This document shows positions 9,125-19,600 of a DNA stretch of 64,000 bases, in pieces. A program made the position numbers and the translations under genes. The notes beneath the pieces were generated by a model. That model had not been told where the DNA came from. It saw only the letters and a list, made by a program, of their open reading frames with translations, and made no database searches. Each line of letters begins with the position of its first letter. The stretch's first letter is position 1. This DNA comes from Bacteroidia bacterium (GTDB taxonomy: Bacteria > Bacteroidota > Bacteroidia > AKYH767-A > OLB10): positions 1-64,000 of the forward strand of contig JAEUTH010000022.1 in the NCBI GenBank assembly GCA_016788165.1, written 5' to 3'.

Positions 9125-9591
9125 GGGGTAGTTATAATTAAAGGGCTGGTTTCGAAAACATTGCTTTTATGATTGGCCCTGTCAATAATATATACTTCAA
9201 ACTTTATAGTGTCGCTAACTGCAGCAGGAGGCAATATCAGGTTGTAGGTAATATCGCCACTTATGGATTTGTTTTTTGCTTTGGGGGTCAGATTGGGTAT
9301 TTGTGCATCAAAACCAACGGGTAATGTTGGTGTAATGTAAATGCCATTTTGCATAATCATGTACTTTACAAATAAATTACGATATCCGGTCGAGTCGCTG
9401 CTAAGCGAACCCAAATCGCCATCGCCATCTTCGTATTCAAATTTTAAAACGGCTATCGAGTCTTTGCCACTGCTATATTGAATACCGGTTAGTGATGTAA
9501 ATGTTATTTTGGGTATGTTGGATATATTACTCGTTTTACGGCAACTGTACACACTAATGGCAATTAACAATACAAAGAGTAGTTTTTTCAT
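9121..9591 (-). CDS. Small lipoprotein, Bacteroidota-specific
   Basis: 156 residues with a lipoprotein signal (MKKLLFVLLIAISVYSC, lipidated Cys17). The mature part is one beta-rich domain beginning KITFTSLTGIQYSSGKDSI and containing EYEDGDGDLGSLSSD, an acidic loop common in Bacteroidota outer-membrane lipoproteins and possibly calcium-binding. No enzymatic motif is seen. The gene is read leftward and meets the glycosyltransferase tail to tail with a 4-base overlap, so each transcript would run into the other. Function unknown. Confidence 0.8.
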   Translation of the reverse strand: MKKLLFVLLIAISVYSCRKTSNISNIPKITFTSLTGIQYSSGKDSIAVLKFEYEDGDGDLGSLSSDSTGYRNLFVKYMIMQNGIYITPTLPVGFDAQIPNLTPKAKNKSISGDITYNLILPPAAVSDTIKFEVYIIDRANHKSNVFETSPLIITTP

Positions 9592-9719
9592 AGTTCAAAA
9601 ATAATCAGTTTTGTATTAATGATTATAATAAAATATATTTTTGCTTTTACATGACAACAAAGCAACCCGCATCTTGCCGTTTGCTTTGTTAAGCAGATAA
9701 GTAATTTAGCAAGCAACAA

Positions 9720-10232
9720 ATGGCATTAATTAAAACAGTTTTAGATAAAACGCCTGTTATGGGCCAACATTGTTACCTGGCCGAAAACGCCACCTTAATT
9801 GGCGATGTAACTATGGGCAACAACTGCAGTGTATGGTTTACAGCCGTAGTGCGTGGTGATGTAAACAGCATCGTAATGGGCAATAATGTAAATGTGCAGG
9901 ATGGAGCCATTATCCATTGCACCTATCAGCAAGCCGCCACGGTTATTGGTAACAATGTTTCAATAGGGCACCGAGCTATAGTGCATGGCTGCACTATTAA
10001 AGATAATGCACTTATTGGCATGGGGGCAATTGTTATGGACCATGCCATTGTAGAAGAAAATGCATTGGTAGCTGCAGGTGCTGTAGTGCTCGAAAACACC
10101 GTTGTTGAAAGTGGTTGTATTTATGCCGGTGTGCCTGCTAAAAAAGTAAAACAATTAAGTTCGCAACACTTTAAAGATATCAATATGCGCATAGCCAATA
10201 ATTATGCATTGTATGCAAGTTGGTTCCAATAA
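9720..10232 (+). CDS. Gamma-carbonic-anhydrase-like hexapeptide protein (YrdA/PaaY type)
   Basis: 170 residues forming a left-handed beta-helix of hexapeptide repeats (LIGDVTMGNNCSVWF, VIGNNVSIGHRAIV, LIGMGAIVMDHAIV). Three histidines fit the trimer-interface metal ligands of gamma carbonic anhydrases: His66 in IIHCT and His84 and His89 in IGHRAIVHG. The family includes active Cam enzymes and homologues with other or no known activity. The acidic loop needed for Cam-level activity is absent, so carbonic anhydrase function is possible but not certain. It is cytoplasmic, with no signal peptide. The next gene follows 10 bases downstream. Confidence 0.9.
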   Translation: MALIKTVLDKTPVMGQHCYLAENATLIGDVTMGNNCSVWFTAVVRGDVNSIVMGNNVNVQDGAIIHCTYQQAATVIGNNVSIGHRAIVHGCTIKDNALIGMGAIVMDHAIVEENALVAAGAVVLENTVVESGCIYAGVPAKKVKQLSSQHFKDINMRIANNYALYASWFQ

Positions 10233-10242
10233 TTTAAAAATC

Positions 10243-10863
10243 ATGAAAACATTAGCAACCTATCTTTTAATTTTACTCCAAGCATGTAGTTATGCTCAGG
10301 GCCAAACCGCCATGCGCGATATGGCATACAAACAATTGATTGCATTGAGCCAGGGTACATTGCTGGTACAATTGCCCGAGTATAAAAACACGATTGATGC
10401 TATGCGCAAAGCCGATGCAAAAAAGGCCGATCAGTTTGCAGCCGAATTAAACACAATGCATCAGCAAATAATAAGCGCTTTTAATTCATATTACACTTAT
10501 AGTAAGGTTTACTATTTTTATGCGAGCAATACACAATTAGTAATTGATAAAAATTTCACCCGTACCATACTTGATGCGCAATTGCAGCCGGGCAAATTTG
10601 TTGCCGATGGCAATGCCCTGTTTATTGCCACATTCGGCCAAACCGACCCGGATTATGCAGCACGTACCGAAAATTATAAAAACAATTACAAGGCAAACAA
10701 CATCAGCTTGTCGGGCTTAATAATTCATACCGATAAAATGGTGCCTTGTCAAAAGCCGTTTCCATACATTATACGCACACATGAAACCGGTCAGATTATC
10801 AGCGATAAAAAAATAATCAAAGCCGTTAAGCAGTTGCAGAAAAAACTAAAAAAAGGTTTTTAA
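10243..10863 (+). CDS. Exported protein of unknown function
   Basis: 206 residues from ATG at 10243 (MKTLATYLLILLQACSYAQG), chosen because it opens a normal signal peptide and avoids overlap with the preceding gene; an upstream in-frame ATG at 10204 would bury it. The mature protein is rich in Lys, Gln and Tyr with a helical middle (EYKNTIDAMRKADAKKADQFAAELNTMHQQI) and a beta-strand second half including PGKFVADGNALFIATFG. There are no catalytic motifs I recognise. It probably shares a transcript with the hexapeptide gene and converges on pheT. Confidence 0.7.
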   Translation: MKTLATYLLILLQACSYAQGQTAMRDMAYKQLIALSQGTLLVQLPEYKNTIDAMRKADAKKADQFAAELNTMHQQIISAFNSYYTYSKVYYFYASNTQLVIDKNFTRTILDAQLQPGKFVADGNALFIATFGQTDPDYAARTENYKNNYKANNISLSGLIIHTDKMVPCQKPFPYIIRTHETGQIISDKKIIKAVKQLQKKLKKGF

Positions 10864-10885
10864 TACGAGTGATGAAGTGGTGATT

Positions 10886-13297
10886 TTATTTTCTGATTTC
10901 GGCACCTAATTTTTGTTCGAAAGCAGCCATCAGCTTTTTCATTACTTTATCAATATCGGCATCTTGCAACGTTTTTTCGGCATCGTATAAAGTAAAACTC
11001 AGTGCATAAGATTTTTTATCGGGTGGTATGTTTTTGCCTTCATAAACATCAAACAAATTAACCTGCTTTAAATATTTGCGCTCGGTTTCAAATGCAAGTT
11101 TTTCTAATTCATTATAAGCAACACCTTTTTCTAAAAGCATACTTAAGTCGCGTTTTACTTCGGGGTATTTGGGTACTTCGGTAATGGCCATCGTTGCTTT
11201 GCCGGCAAATTGGAATAATACATCCAGATTAATTTCAGCAAAATAAACCGCACCCTCTAAATCAAATTGTTTGGTAAGCGATTTTTGTAACATGCCATAA
11301 CTTGCCACCAGCGTTTTGCCTACGTTTAAATGGATAAGTTGTGCATAGTTTGAAGTAGCAGTTTGTACCATTTCTTTAAACGAAACACATACACTTTTAA
11401 ACACGTTTTGCACCAATGCCTTTAAGTAAAATATATCCTGTGCAGGTGTAACAAACCTGCTGCCGGTTTGCCTTTGTCCGGTAAGTATCAGGCTTAAAAA
11501 ATTGGTTTCTTTATATCCGTTATCAAGCACATAGCCATTACCTGTTTCAAATAATTTCAAATCAGAATTTTTGCGGTTACTGTTATACTGTGCTGCTTCT
11601 AAAGCGCTAAATAACAAGTTGGTTCGCAAGCTGTTTAAATCGGTGCTTAATGGATTTAATAGCACAACGGGTGTTGGTTTTGCATCGCACATATCGGCAT
11701 AAGCCTGCTTGGTTAATGAGTTGCTCCATATTTCGTTAAAGCCCTGTGCAATTAAGTAATTGCTTATACGGTTTTTGTATGCATACCGTTGCTGACTTTT
11801 ACTGCTAACTGTGGCTGTGCGTAGTTGTGCAGGCAAATCAATTTTATTGAAGCCGTAAATGCGCATTACTTCTTCAATCACATCTATTTCGCGTTGCACA
11901 TCCACCTTAAAGGCTGGCACCATTAATTGCAATGCTTCATCACTTTCGTTTAAAATGTTTATACCTAAAGCTATCAGTATTTTTTTTACGTCTTCGGTAT
12001 TTATTTGTTTACCAATCATGGCAAATAGCCGTTTATATCTTAATGTAACTTCAAAACCATTAATTGGGTTGGGATAAATATCCGTAATGGTTGATGCTAC
12101 TGCACCACCGGCAATTTGTGTAATTAATATTGCAGCACGTTGCAATGCATATACCGTAATGTTGGGGTCGGTGCCGCGCTCGAACCGGAAACTTGCATCG
12201 GTTTTTAAGTTGTGGTGTTTGGATGCTTTTCTGATATCGGTGGCATTAAAACAAGCCGATTCTAAAAATACTACTGTTGTTTCGTTGCTGATACCTGAGT
12301 TAAGGCCACCAAAAATACCGGCCATACACATAGGTGTATCGGTATTGCAAATCATTAATTCGTCACCGTTTAAAACACGGCTTACACCATCTAATGTAAC
12401 AAAGGGTGTACCCGCAGGCAGCTTTTTTACAGCAACCTTTTTTGTGTCAATTTTTTGAGCATCAAAGGCATGTAATGGTTGTCCGGTTTCATGCAAAACA
12501 TAGTTGGTTACATCTACAATGTTGTTAATTGGCTTAACGCCAATTGCTTTTAACGCATCCTGTAGCCATTCAGGCGATGCAGCTACTTTAACACCTGTAA
12601 TTTCTACAGCCGTATATCTGATACAAGCTGCTGCATCAGTACTTATCGTTATTGTAGGTGCATGGCTGCTTGCAAAAAAAGTTTGAACTGACGGATATTG
12701 CAGTACAGGCATGGTATCCAATGCTAACAATGCCTGTATATCACGTGCTACACCAATATGCGATGCAGCATCGGCACGGTTGGGCGTTAGGCCTATTTCT
12801 AATACGGTATCTGAAAAAAGATTTAAATATTTTGCGGCTTCCATACCAACTGTGGCATTGGTTGCTAATACTTCGATACCGTCATGTCCGTTGCCAATTC
12901 CTAACTCATCGGCAGCGCATAGCATACCCTGGCTTATTTCGCCTCTTATTTTAGATTGTTGTATTACAAATGAGCCACCTTTGGTGGGGTACAATGTGGT
13001 ACCTATGGTGGCTACCAAAACTTTTTGTCCAACAGCTACATTAGGTGCACCACACACAATTTGTAACGGAGTATCATTACCTATTGATACCGTTGTAAGT
13101 TTTAGTTTATCGGCATTGGGGTGTTGTACACAAGTAAGCACTTCGCCAACCACCACACCGGCTAAACCACCTTCAATTGATTCGAAAGGTACTATTGCCT
13201 CAACCTCTAAACCGCTTTCGGTAAGTTTATATGCTAATTGTTCGGGCGTTAAGTCAAACGAAATGTATTGTTTGAGTTGGGCGTAAGAAATTTTCAT
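10886..13297 (-). CDS. pheT: Phenylalanine--tRNA ligase beta subunit
   Basis: 803 residues, the normal bacterial PheT length. It forms the alpha2-beta2 enzyme that charges tRNA-Phe. The order is complete: an OB-fold tRNA-binding domain at about 40-150 (VVGEVLTCVQHPNADKLKL), the B3/B4 editing domain at about 210-370 (KPINNIVDVTNYVLHETGQP), B5 at about 405-480, the catalytic-like core, and the FDX-ACB anticodon-binding domain from about 710 (EVPKYPEVKRDLSMLL). pheS is not in the window; separated pheS and pheT are common in Bacteroidota. It lies 71 bp downstream of the anti-sigma-like gene on the same strand. Confidence 0.97.
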   Translation of the reverse strand: MKISYAQLKQYISFDLTPEQLAYKLTESGLEVEAIVPFESIEGGLAGVVVGEVLTCVQHPNADKLKLTTVSIGNDTPLQIVCGAPNVAVGQKVLVATIGTTLYPTKGGSFVIQQSKIRGEISQGMLCAADELGIGNGHDGIEVLATNATVGMEAAKYLNLFSDTVLEIGLTPNRADAASHIGVARDIQALLALDTMPVLQYPSVQTFFASSHAPTITISTDAAACIRYTAVEITGVKVAASPEWLQDALKAIGVKPINNIVDVTNYVLHETGQPLHAFDAQKIDTKKVAVKKLPAGTPFVTLDGVSRVLNGDELMICNTDTPMCMAGIFGGLNSGISNETTVVFLESACFNATDIRKASKHHNLKTDASFRFERGTDPNITVYALQRAAILITQIAGGAVASTITDIYPNPINGFEVTLRYKRLFAMIGKQINTEDVKKILIALGINILNESDEALQLMVPAFKVDVQREIDVIEEVMRIYGFNKIDLPAQLRTATVSSKSQQRYAYKNRISNYLIAQGFNEIWSNSLTKQAYADMCDAKPTPVVLLNPLSTDLNSLRTNLLFSALEAAQYNSNRKNSDLKLFETGNGYVLDNGYKETNFLSLILTGQRQTGSRFVTPAQDIFYLKALVQNVFKSVCVSFKEMVQTATSNYAQLIHLNVGKTLVASYGMLQKSLTKQFDLEGAVYFAEINLDVLFQFAGKATMAITEVPKYPEVKRDLSMLLEKGVAYNELEKLAFETERKYLKQVNLFDVYEGKNIPPDKKSYALSFTLYDAEKTLQDADIDKVMKKLMAAFEQKLGAEIRK

Positions 13298-13368
13298 GCA
13301 GCTAATTTTTGTAAAACAAAGGCTGCGAAATTAATGGAAACACTACGATAACAAAGCGTACAGTTATT

Positions 13369-14661
13369 TTAAAAGCCGCGGCTATGTTCAATCGAAAATT
13401 TTGAGCCTGTAATGTTGATGTTTGATACCTGGTCGGCAGCATCTAAATCGGTTTCCATTTTTACTTTTTTACCACCAATACGATTAAATGCCCAGGCTAT
13501 TACCTGCCATTTTTTACTACTTGCAGTTGCAGCTACGGGGGCTCCGGTTACTTGTTGTATTTTATTGGCAGCAACTTCGGAAACGCTTTGTGCCAAGGTG
13601 TTGTTTTTACTGCCTGTACTTAAATCGGGCTGATACACAATTGTGGTTTTGTTAGTGCCGTTGTTATGTAATACGTTTTCGTTTTGCCGTTGAGACGTAT
13701 TGGATGCAACCATTGGGTTTTGTACCGTAGGTTGTGGCGATGGTGCTATACTGCCGGGCATCTTTAAGCCCGGTTTTATTTTTTGTTTTGGGCCGTTTGT
13801 TTTTGTAACCACCGTTTGTGTTGGTGTAATGTTTTTATGCGTGGTTGTGTTTATTGTAGTGCTGTATGTAGCGCTGTCAATGGCAGCAAGGCTGCTGCTA
13901 TCTGCCGGTATTGCTTGCGTAGTTTTATTGGGTTTTGTTGCCGAAGCTACCACTTGTTGTTGCTGCGCTTGTTTTTGATAAATATCTGTAAACACAAAGT
14001 AGCCTACAAATAATATTAATGCGGCTGCTATGGCTAACAATTGGTTTAAATTATTGTTGCCAAGCCAAGCTACCGTACGTTTTAATTTGGCTTTGTGTGG
14101 ATAAATTTCATTGGTGGGTTCAAGTTTTGTTTTGCCATATAAGTGCTGTTGTGCACGCAGGTTTGGTTGCGCAGCCAATGCTTCATGCAACAGGTTTAAT
14201 TCATGGCCTGTTAAATCGCCTTCAACTTGTGCAATAAGCCATTTGTTTAAAATGGTTTGCTCAATTACATTATGCTTTAATTGTGCCTTGTTGGGATATG
14301 AAACTGTTTGCGCTTGTAACTTGGTTTTGGTAAATAATTGATGGTTTTTTTGCTGTATTGGATTGCCTGCTAAAAACAATTCCAATTGTTTTAAATCCGT
14401 ATCTGATAAATTACCTTCAACAGCATCAATCAGGTACGTGTTTATGTTTTCAGTGGTGATTTCGGTTTTTTTTAAACGCCATTTATCCGGAAAATCAGAA
14501 CCATCAAGGGCACTAACCGTTAGTGGTTCATAAGCATCAAATGATTTTTTAAGTTGTGGATTGTCAGCTAAAAACAAAAACAAAGCGGCCACATCGGGTG
14601 GTTGTAAATTACCTTCATGGTAATCTAAAAAATATGCTTCGTAATTTTCTTTATTAATCAT
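13369..14661 (-). CDS. Membrane anti-sigma-like protein with three N-terminal repeats
   Basis: 430 residues from ATG at 14661 (MINKENYEAYF); an in-frame TTG at 14679 seems less likely. The cytoplasmic part holds three tandem units of about 60 residues, with cores YEAYFLDYHEGNLQPPDVAA, INTYLIDAVEGNLSDTDLKQ and LNKWLIAQVEGDLTGHELNL, each followed by an LFLAxNP-like helix and, in units 2 and 3, a LxxTKL...YPxKAxLK end. This pattern resembles the sigma-binding region of Bacteroidota anti-sigma factors but lacks the Cys/His zinc motif. One membrane helix follows (LLAIAAALILFVGYFVF) and then a Thr/Gln/Pro-rich periplasmic part. It starts 24 bases after the ECF sigma gene, supporting a sigma/anti-sigma pair. 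Confidence 0.75.
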   Translation of the reverse strand: MINKENYEAYFLDYHEGNLQPPDVAALFLFLADNPQLKKSFDAYEPLTVSALDGSDFPDKWRLKKTEITTENINTYLIDAVEGNLSDTDLKQLELFLAGNPIQQKNHQLFTKTKLQAQTVSYPNKAQLKHNVIEQTILNKWLIAQVEGDLTGHELNLLHEALAAQPNLRAQQHLYGKTKLEPTNEIYPHKAKLKRTVAWLGNNNLNQLLAIAAALILFVGYFVFTDIYQKQAQQQQVVASATKPNKTTQAIPADSSSLAAIDSATYSTTINTTTHKNITPTQTVVTKTNGPKQKIKPGLKMPGSIAPSPQPTVQNPMVASNTSQRQNENVLHNNGTNKTTIVYQPDLSTGSKNNTLAQSVSEVAANKIQQVTGAPVAATASSKKWQVIAWAFNRIGGKKVKMETDLDAADQVSNINITGSKFSIEHSRGF

Positions 14662-14685
14662 GATTTTGGTTGATGCCAACCGTTT

Positions 14686-15171
14686 TTAAATTAATGCGGC
14701 TACACTGCCTAAGTATTCTTTAAGTGTTTGGCGGCCGCGGTATATATAAACCTTTACCTGGCTTTCGGTTAAAGTTGTTATTTCTCCTATTTCGCGATAA
14801 TCGTATCCCTCATAATCGCGCAAAAGAATTACGGTACGCTGTATTTCGGGCAAACGGTCTAACGCTTCGTTTAGTATGTTTTTTAAATCGCTGTATTGTT
14901 TGTTGTGTATGTGGTTGCTAAAATCAACTTCATTAAAATCGGTTTGTTTTTTATCGCGTCTTATTTTCGAAATCATGGTATGATAAGCTGTGGTAAAAAG
15001 GTATGACTTAACCTTTTCAAAGTTTACAGTGTCCTTATGCATCCATAATTTTTCAAACGAATCTTGTACAATATCCTGTGCATCATCGCTGTTTTTAATG
15101 TTATGCAGTATAAACCTATAAACACTGTCGCTGTGTGCATCCACACATTGATTATATTGAGTAGTAGTCAC
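14686..15171 (-). CDS. RNA polymerase ECF-type sigma factor
   Basis: 161 residues. The likely start is GTG at 15171 (MTTTQYNQCVDAHSDSVYRF); no ATG lies in a suitable place. Region 2 includes DDAQDIVQDSFEKLWMHKD and SYLFTTAYHTMISKIRRDKK, which bind core polymerase and the -10 element. Region 4 (LPEIQRTVILLRDYEGYDYREIGEITTLTES) carries the helix-turn-helix for the -35 element. It is probably released by the adjacent membrane anti-sigma-like protein. The regulon is unknown; the divergently placed surface-protein genes at 15.3-22.4 kb are candidates by position only. Confidence 0.92.
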   Translation of the reverse strand: MTTTQYNQCVDAHSDSVYRFILHNIKNSDDAQDIVQDSFEKLWMHKDTVNFEKVKSYLFTTAYHTMISKIRRDKKQTDFNEVDFSNHIHNKQYSDLKNILNEALDRLPEIQRTVILLRDYEGYDYREIGEITTLTESQVKVYIYRGRQTLKEYLGSVAALI

Positions 15172-15339
15172 CGTTTTTTCGAAGCTTTAAATTTTAAATA
15201 TGTTTCATTTTATTGAATTAATTTAATCTGCATGAACTTTATATTTGGTATGACGGACAAGTATTTTTAAAAGTTACAGGCCGCTACAATTATTATAACT
15301 TTTACTGAAACTTTTTTCACTTAGAAAGAACTTATCGGT

Positions 15340-16391
15340 TTGCTGTTTATGTATTTGAACTTTTTGTACTGGCCATTTTTCGATTTCTCGAATACGGTAG
15401 GACAAACTTTAAGATTTTACCAGAAGTATGACACGGAAATTATGTGGGATGGCCATAGAATGGAGTATCGTTTCGGGGAAGGCCCATGGCAAGTATTAGG
15501 CAGTTTTGGTATGACAGCGGCATTAAATTGGTATAACATTGATAGCTTAATTGAAACCAATTTGCCTGCCTGGGCCGGCCAAGTATCCAACTGGCAAAAG
15601 GTAGAGTTGTATGATTTAAATGCAATGGCAGGCAAACAATCTGTACAGTTCAGATTTGTGTTTAACTCAGATATGGTAATTTCTAATATAGGCTCTTTTA
15701 TTGATAATTTTGAAATTGATGAGCCTAAATACAATTCAGTAGCCAACCAAACGCTTGATTTGGTTACCAACCTCATATTTAGCTATTCGGCTAAAAAAAT
15801 TAAAACCGAAATAAAAAGTGTAGGGTACAATCCATTGTACAGTTGTAAGCTTAGTGTTATAGTTGATAACACCGTATTAGTTACCGATACGGTTTATTTT
15901 AACCCACCTATATTATATGGAAAAGTTTATTGGGTTACCAGTATGTTTAATCTTACCCAGGGTAATCATACCATCTGCACACATACATTCTTTCCAAATG
16001 GTGTTAGCGATTCTATAGCTTACGATGATATAAAATGTAAAACCACCTTCGTATATCCTATGGTAAATAATATACCGTCACATCTTAATATTGATAGTAT
16101 TGCCAATGGTTTTAATACACAACGTTCGCCTAGTAATCAAACAACGGATTTGCCTAACACTGATAAAACTATAAAGGTGCATCCCAATCCGGTTAGCCAG
16201 TTTTTATACGTTAACTTTACTGGCAAAGTGCCCGATGTATTACAAATTTTTACAACCACAGGCCTGTTGGTAAAACAAGAAAACCTGAACACACAAAACC
16301 ATAATTTTTTATCGGCACCCTAGAAAATGGGGTGTATTATATAAAATTAAAATCGGCACTTACAGGACAAAAATTTGTTGTTATGCATTAA
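15340..16391 (+). pseudogene. Truncated, frameshifted paralogue of the downstream T9SS protein
   Basis: The frame from 15340 to 16323 encodes residues clearly related to the third module of the 1162-residue protein that follows: WDGHRMEYRFGEGPWQVLGS matches WDGFRLEYKLGSGIWQVLGS, then VQFRFVFNSD, VYFNPPILYG and ...WVTSMFNL also match. There is no signal peptide; homology begins at about 15352, inside a module. The sorting domain (KVHPNPVSQFLYVNF) is cut by a stop at 16321-16323. Continuing in another frame from the T6 run at 16305-16310 gives GTLENGVYYIKLKS...KFVVMH to a stop at 16391, the expected sorting-domain end. One base lost in the T run explains this. It lacks both an export signal and an intact tail, so it is a decayed copy. 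Confidence 0.82.
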
Positions 16392-16537
16392 ACAGCATCA
16401 TATAATCAAACTAAATAACGCAGTATTGGTTTTTATTAACGGGCAAGTTTTTTTAGTGTTTGCAACACAAAAGTTAGTGCACCATCAGTAAAATTAAATA
16501 TTGCCCTTGCTCAGTTATGTCAAACCCAATTACATAA

Positions 16538-16566
16538 AACTTATTTAAAGTAAAATAAGTTACTTT
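16538..16566. promoter_or_regulatory. Overlapping inverted repeats upstream of the large T9SS gene
   Basis: AACTTATTT (16538-16546) pairs with AAATAAGTT (16553-16561), and overlapping it AAAGTAA (16547-16553) pairs with TTACTTT (16560-16566). Both are perfect and lie about 40 bp ahead of the ATG at 16605. The two alternative pairings cannot form at once. This could be an operator, or chance in AT-rich DNA. Confidence 0.3.
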
Positions 16567-16604
16567 AACAAGCACATTTTGCGAATTGTAATTTATAATC
16601 CACC

Positions 16605-19600
16605 ATGAAAACCATCAACATATTATTTAGCGCTATAATTTTTTTTACTATTCATCATGTACATGCGCAAATAAACATACCCCATTGCAGCAACTTTAAT
16701 GGAGCAAACCTTTGGAATGTAACTACCGTTAGTGGTTCGGCATGGCAACTGGGTTTGCCGCAATATGGTGCTACCAACAGCACACACTCGCCACCAAGTT
16801 GCTTCGATATTGAGTTAAATGCAGCATACTTGCCAAATACAGTTGCTTACCTGCAATCGCCTGCATTTAATTTATTATCGACACCTAATAGCCGCATGTC
16901 GTTTTGGCTAAATTATAATAGCGAATTAAATTGGGACGGTGCCCGCCTGGAATATACCATTGACAATGGCGTAACCTGGCTTGTGTTGGGCAGTATGAAT
17001 GATGTATTGGCAAGCAACTGGTATAATTCAAATGCAATACTATCATCAAATTTGCCGGCATGGCATGGCGGTTCGGGCGGCTGGAAAAAAAGCACGTACA
17101 ACTTAAACTCATTTAATAACCAACCCAATATTTCTTTCAGGTTTGTGTTTACTTCAGATGGTGCAATTTGTACCGATGGCTTTTCAGTTGACGATTTTTG
17201 TATAACACAGGCGCCCGATGTGGATTTACGTATGGATTCAGTGTACATACCTGCCATAGTTTCGGCTAATGCTGTGGTGCCGGTTAATGCAAAAGTCATT
17301 AACATGGGTTTATTACCAATAAGTAACTTTAATGTTTATTATAATCAAAACGGAACCGTACAAGGCCCGTTTGTTTATAATGGCACATTGCAACCGGGTG
17401 GCTCAGCCATTGTAAATTGTGGCAATTTAACAACCATTGCAGGAGCCAACAACATTAAAATATATACAGCGGCAACCAACGATGCCGATTTATCTAACGA
17501 CACCCTTATACGTCAAATGTTTGTTGTGGGTAGCAGCTCTTTGGGATGTGATGATTTTGAAAATCAAAGCAGTTGGGTTGCAATGCCGGCAACAGGTGCT
17601 AATAGTTGGATGCTGGGTATGCCAAACTACAGTTTAACTACCGGAACACATTCGGGTAATAATGCATGGGATGTTAATTTAACCACAGGTATAGGAGCGG
17701 GTACAGCAACTTTACAATCGCCTACATATACTTTAAGTGGTAATCAGGCACATCAAATTTCGTTTTGGATAAACCATGCTTTGTCAACCGGGTATAACGG
17801 CACCACACTTTTATATTCATTAAACGGTAGCCCCTATCAACCGTTAGGTATTGTTAACGACCCCAATGCTACAAATTGGTTTAATCAGTTTAGTACGCAA
17901 GGAGTGCCTATGCCATGTTGGGGTGGCAATACCAATGGATGGAAAAAATGTACTTATACATTGCCTGCATCGTTTGCCGGACAGTTGCAATTGCAACTAC
18001 TTTTTGGCGCAGTGCAGTTTGACATTGGCTTTTCGTTTGACGATTTTTGTATCAATCCGGTTGCAAATAATAATGCAGCAGTTGATGCCATTGTTAGCCC
18101 CGGTATTAATTCGATAAGCGGTTTTAAGTTACCGCTCGTTGCACGCATTGCCAATCACGGCATAAACGCTATAAGCAATGTACCTGTATATTATCAGTTA
18201 AATGGAGCAACACCGGTTGGGCCATTTATTATTTCATCAACAGTTTTGCCGGCAGCCGATACCTTATTTGTATTGGACAGCATTGTTTTAAATGCCGGTT
18301 TAAATAATGTTTGTGTTTACACACAATACCCAAACGATACGTTGTTAATGAATGATACGGCATGCCAGGATATAGCTGCAATAGTACCACTGGGGTTACC
18401 CTATTTTAATAATTTTGATTTAGGCGATACTTTATGGCACAACGAACAAAATTCGATTGCAACAGTTTGGCAGTTGGGCACACCAACATTTGGCGCAACC
18501 AACTCAGCTTATACGGCACCCAATTGTTGGGATATAAACCTGAACACCGGTTACAACAATATGGCACAGGCGTTTTTATACACACCTATATTTAATTTTT
18601 CAACGGCCGTTAATCCGGGTTTACGGTTTTATTATAACTGCAATATAGAACCCAACTGGGATGGCTTCAGGTTAGAATATAAATTAGGCAGCGGCATCTG
18701 GCAGGTATTAGGCAGCATGGGTTTGCCCGGCAGTACAAACTGGTATAACACGGCTAATATTATCTCATCAAGTTTACCCGGGTGGTCGGGCAATAGTTTA
18801 GGTTGGAAAGAAGCAGTGCTACCCAATTTAAGCGCATTTATTGGCCAGCCGTCCGTACAATTTCGATTTGTTTTTACCTCGGATAATACAGGCCAGTTAG
18901 ACGGTGTTTCTATTGATAATTTCGAAGTAACCGAACCTTTAAACAATGCCGTAGCCAATTTGGGTATTAACATAGGTCCGGTACCGTTAGTTGCAGGCAA
19001 TAATAAAACTGTAGAAACCTTAGTAACCAATTCGGGCATATTGCCATTAAACCATTGCCGCATACATGTTTTGGTAAATAACGTATTGGTAACTAACGAT
19101 AGTGTAAACTTTAATCCACCATTACTTTATAACCAAAGCCAATGGGTAACATCGGTTTATAATTTACCCGCAGGTAATAACACCGTTTGTACTCAAACCT
19201 TACTGCCAAACAGCGTTATTGATGGTGCAGCATTTGATAACGAACAATGCGTTACGCATCCCGTGCTTAATGTGGTAAGCAACTATCCCGATTGCAGCGA
19301 TTTTGAAGGTGGCAATGAAACATACCTGAGCATTAATGTATCAAACAATGGTTACAACAATTTTTGGGCTAAAGGCAAACCAAACAAACCAACGCTTAAC
19401 AGTGCTTATAGTGGTAACAACTGTTTGGTAACCGGTATCAGTAATAATTACGCCTCCAACACCGATGTGGCACTATATACTGCTGCTTACAATGTAACAC
19501 AAGGCAATTGTTATAAGTTAAGTTTTATGCATCACCTAAAAACCGAATATTTGGTTGACGGTGGTTTGGTTGAGTATAGTTATGATGGTATTTTTTGGTT

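Noticed and set aside
9720-10232. Serine acetyltransferase or UDP-acyltransferase role for the hexapeptide protein
   Set aside because: The three conserved His and the short length fit the gamma-carbonic-anhydrase-like group better; no acyltransferase-specific C-terminus.
12711-13286. A 191-codon open frame on the plus strand
   Set aside because: Lies fully antisense to pheT and shows no domain, signal peptide or start context; long antisense frames are expected opposite this codon usage.
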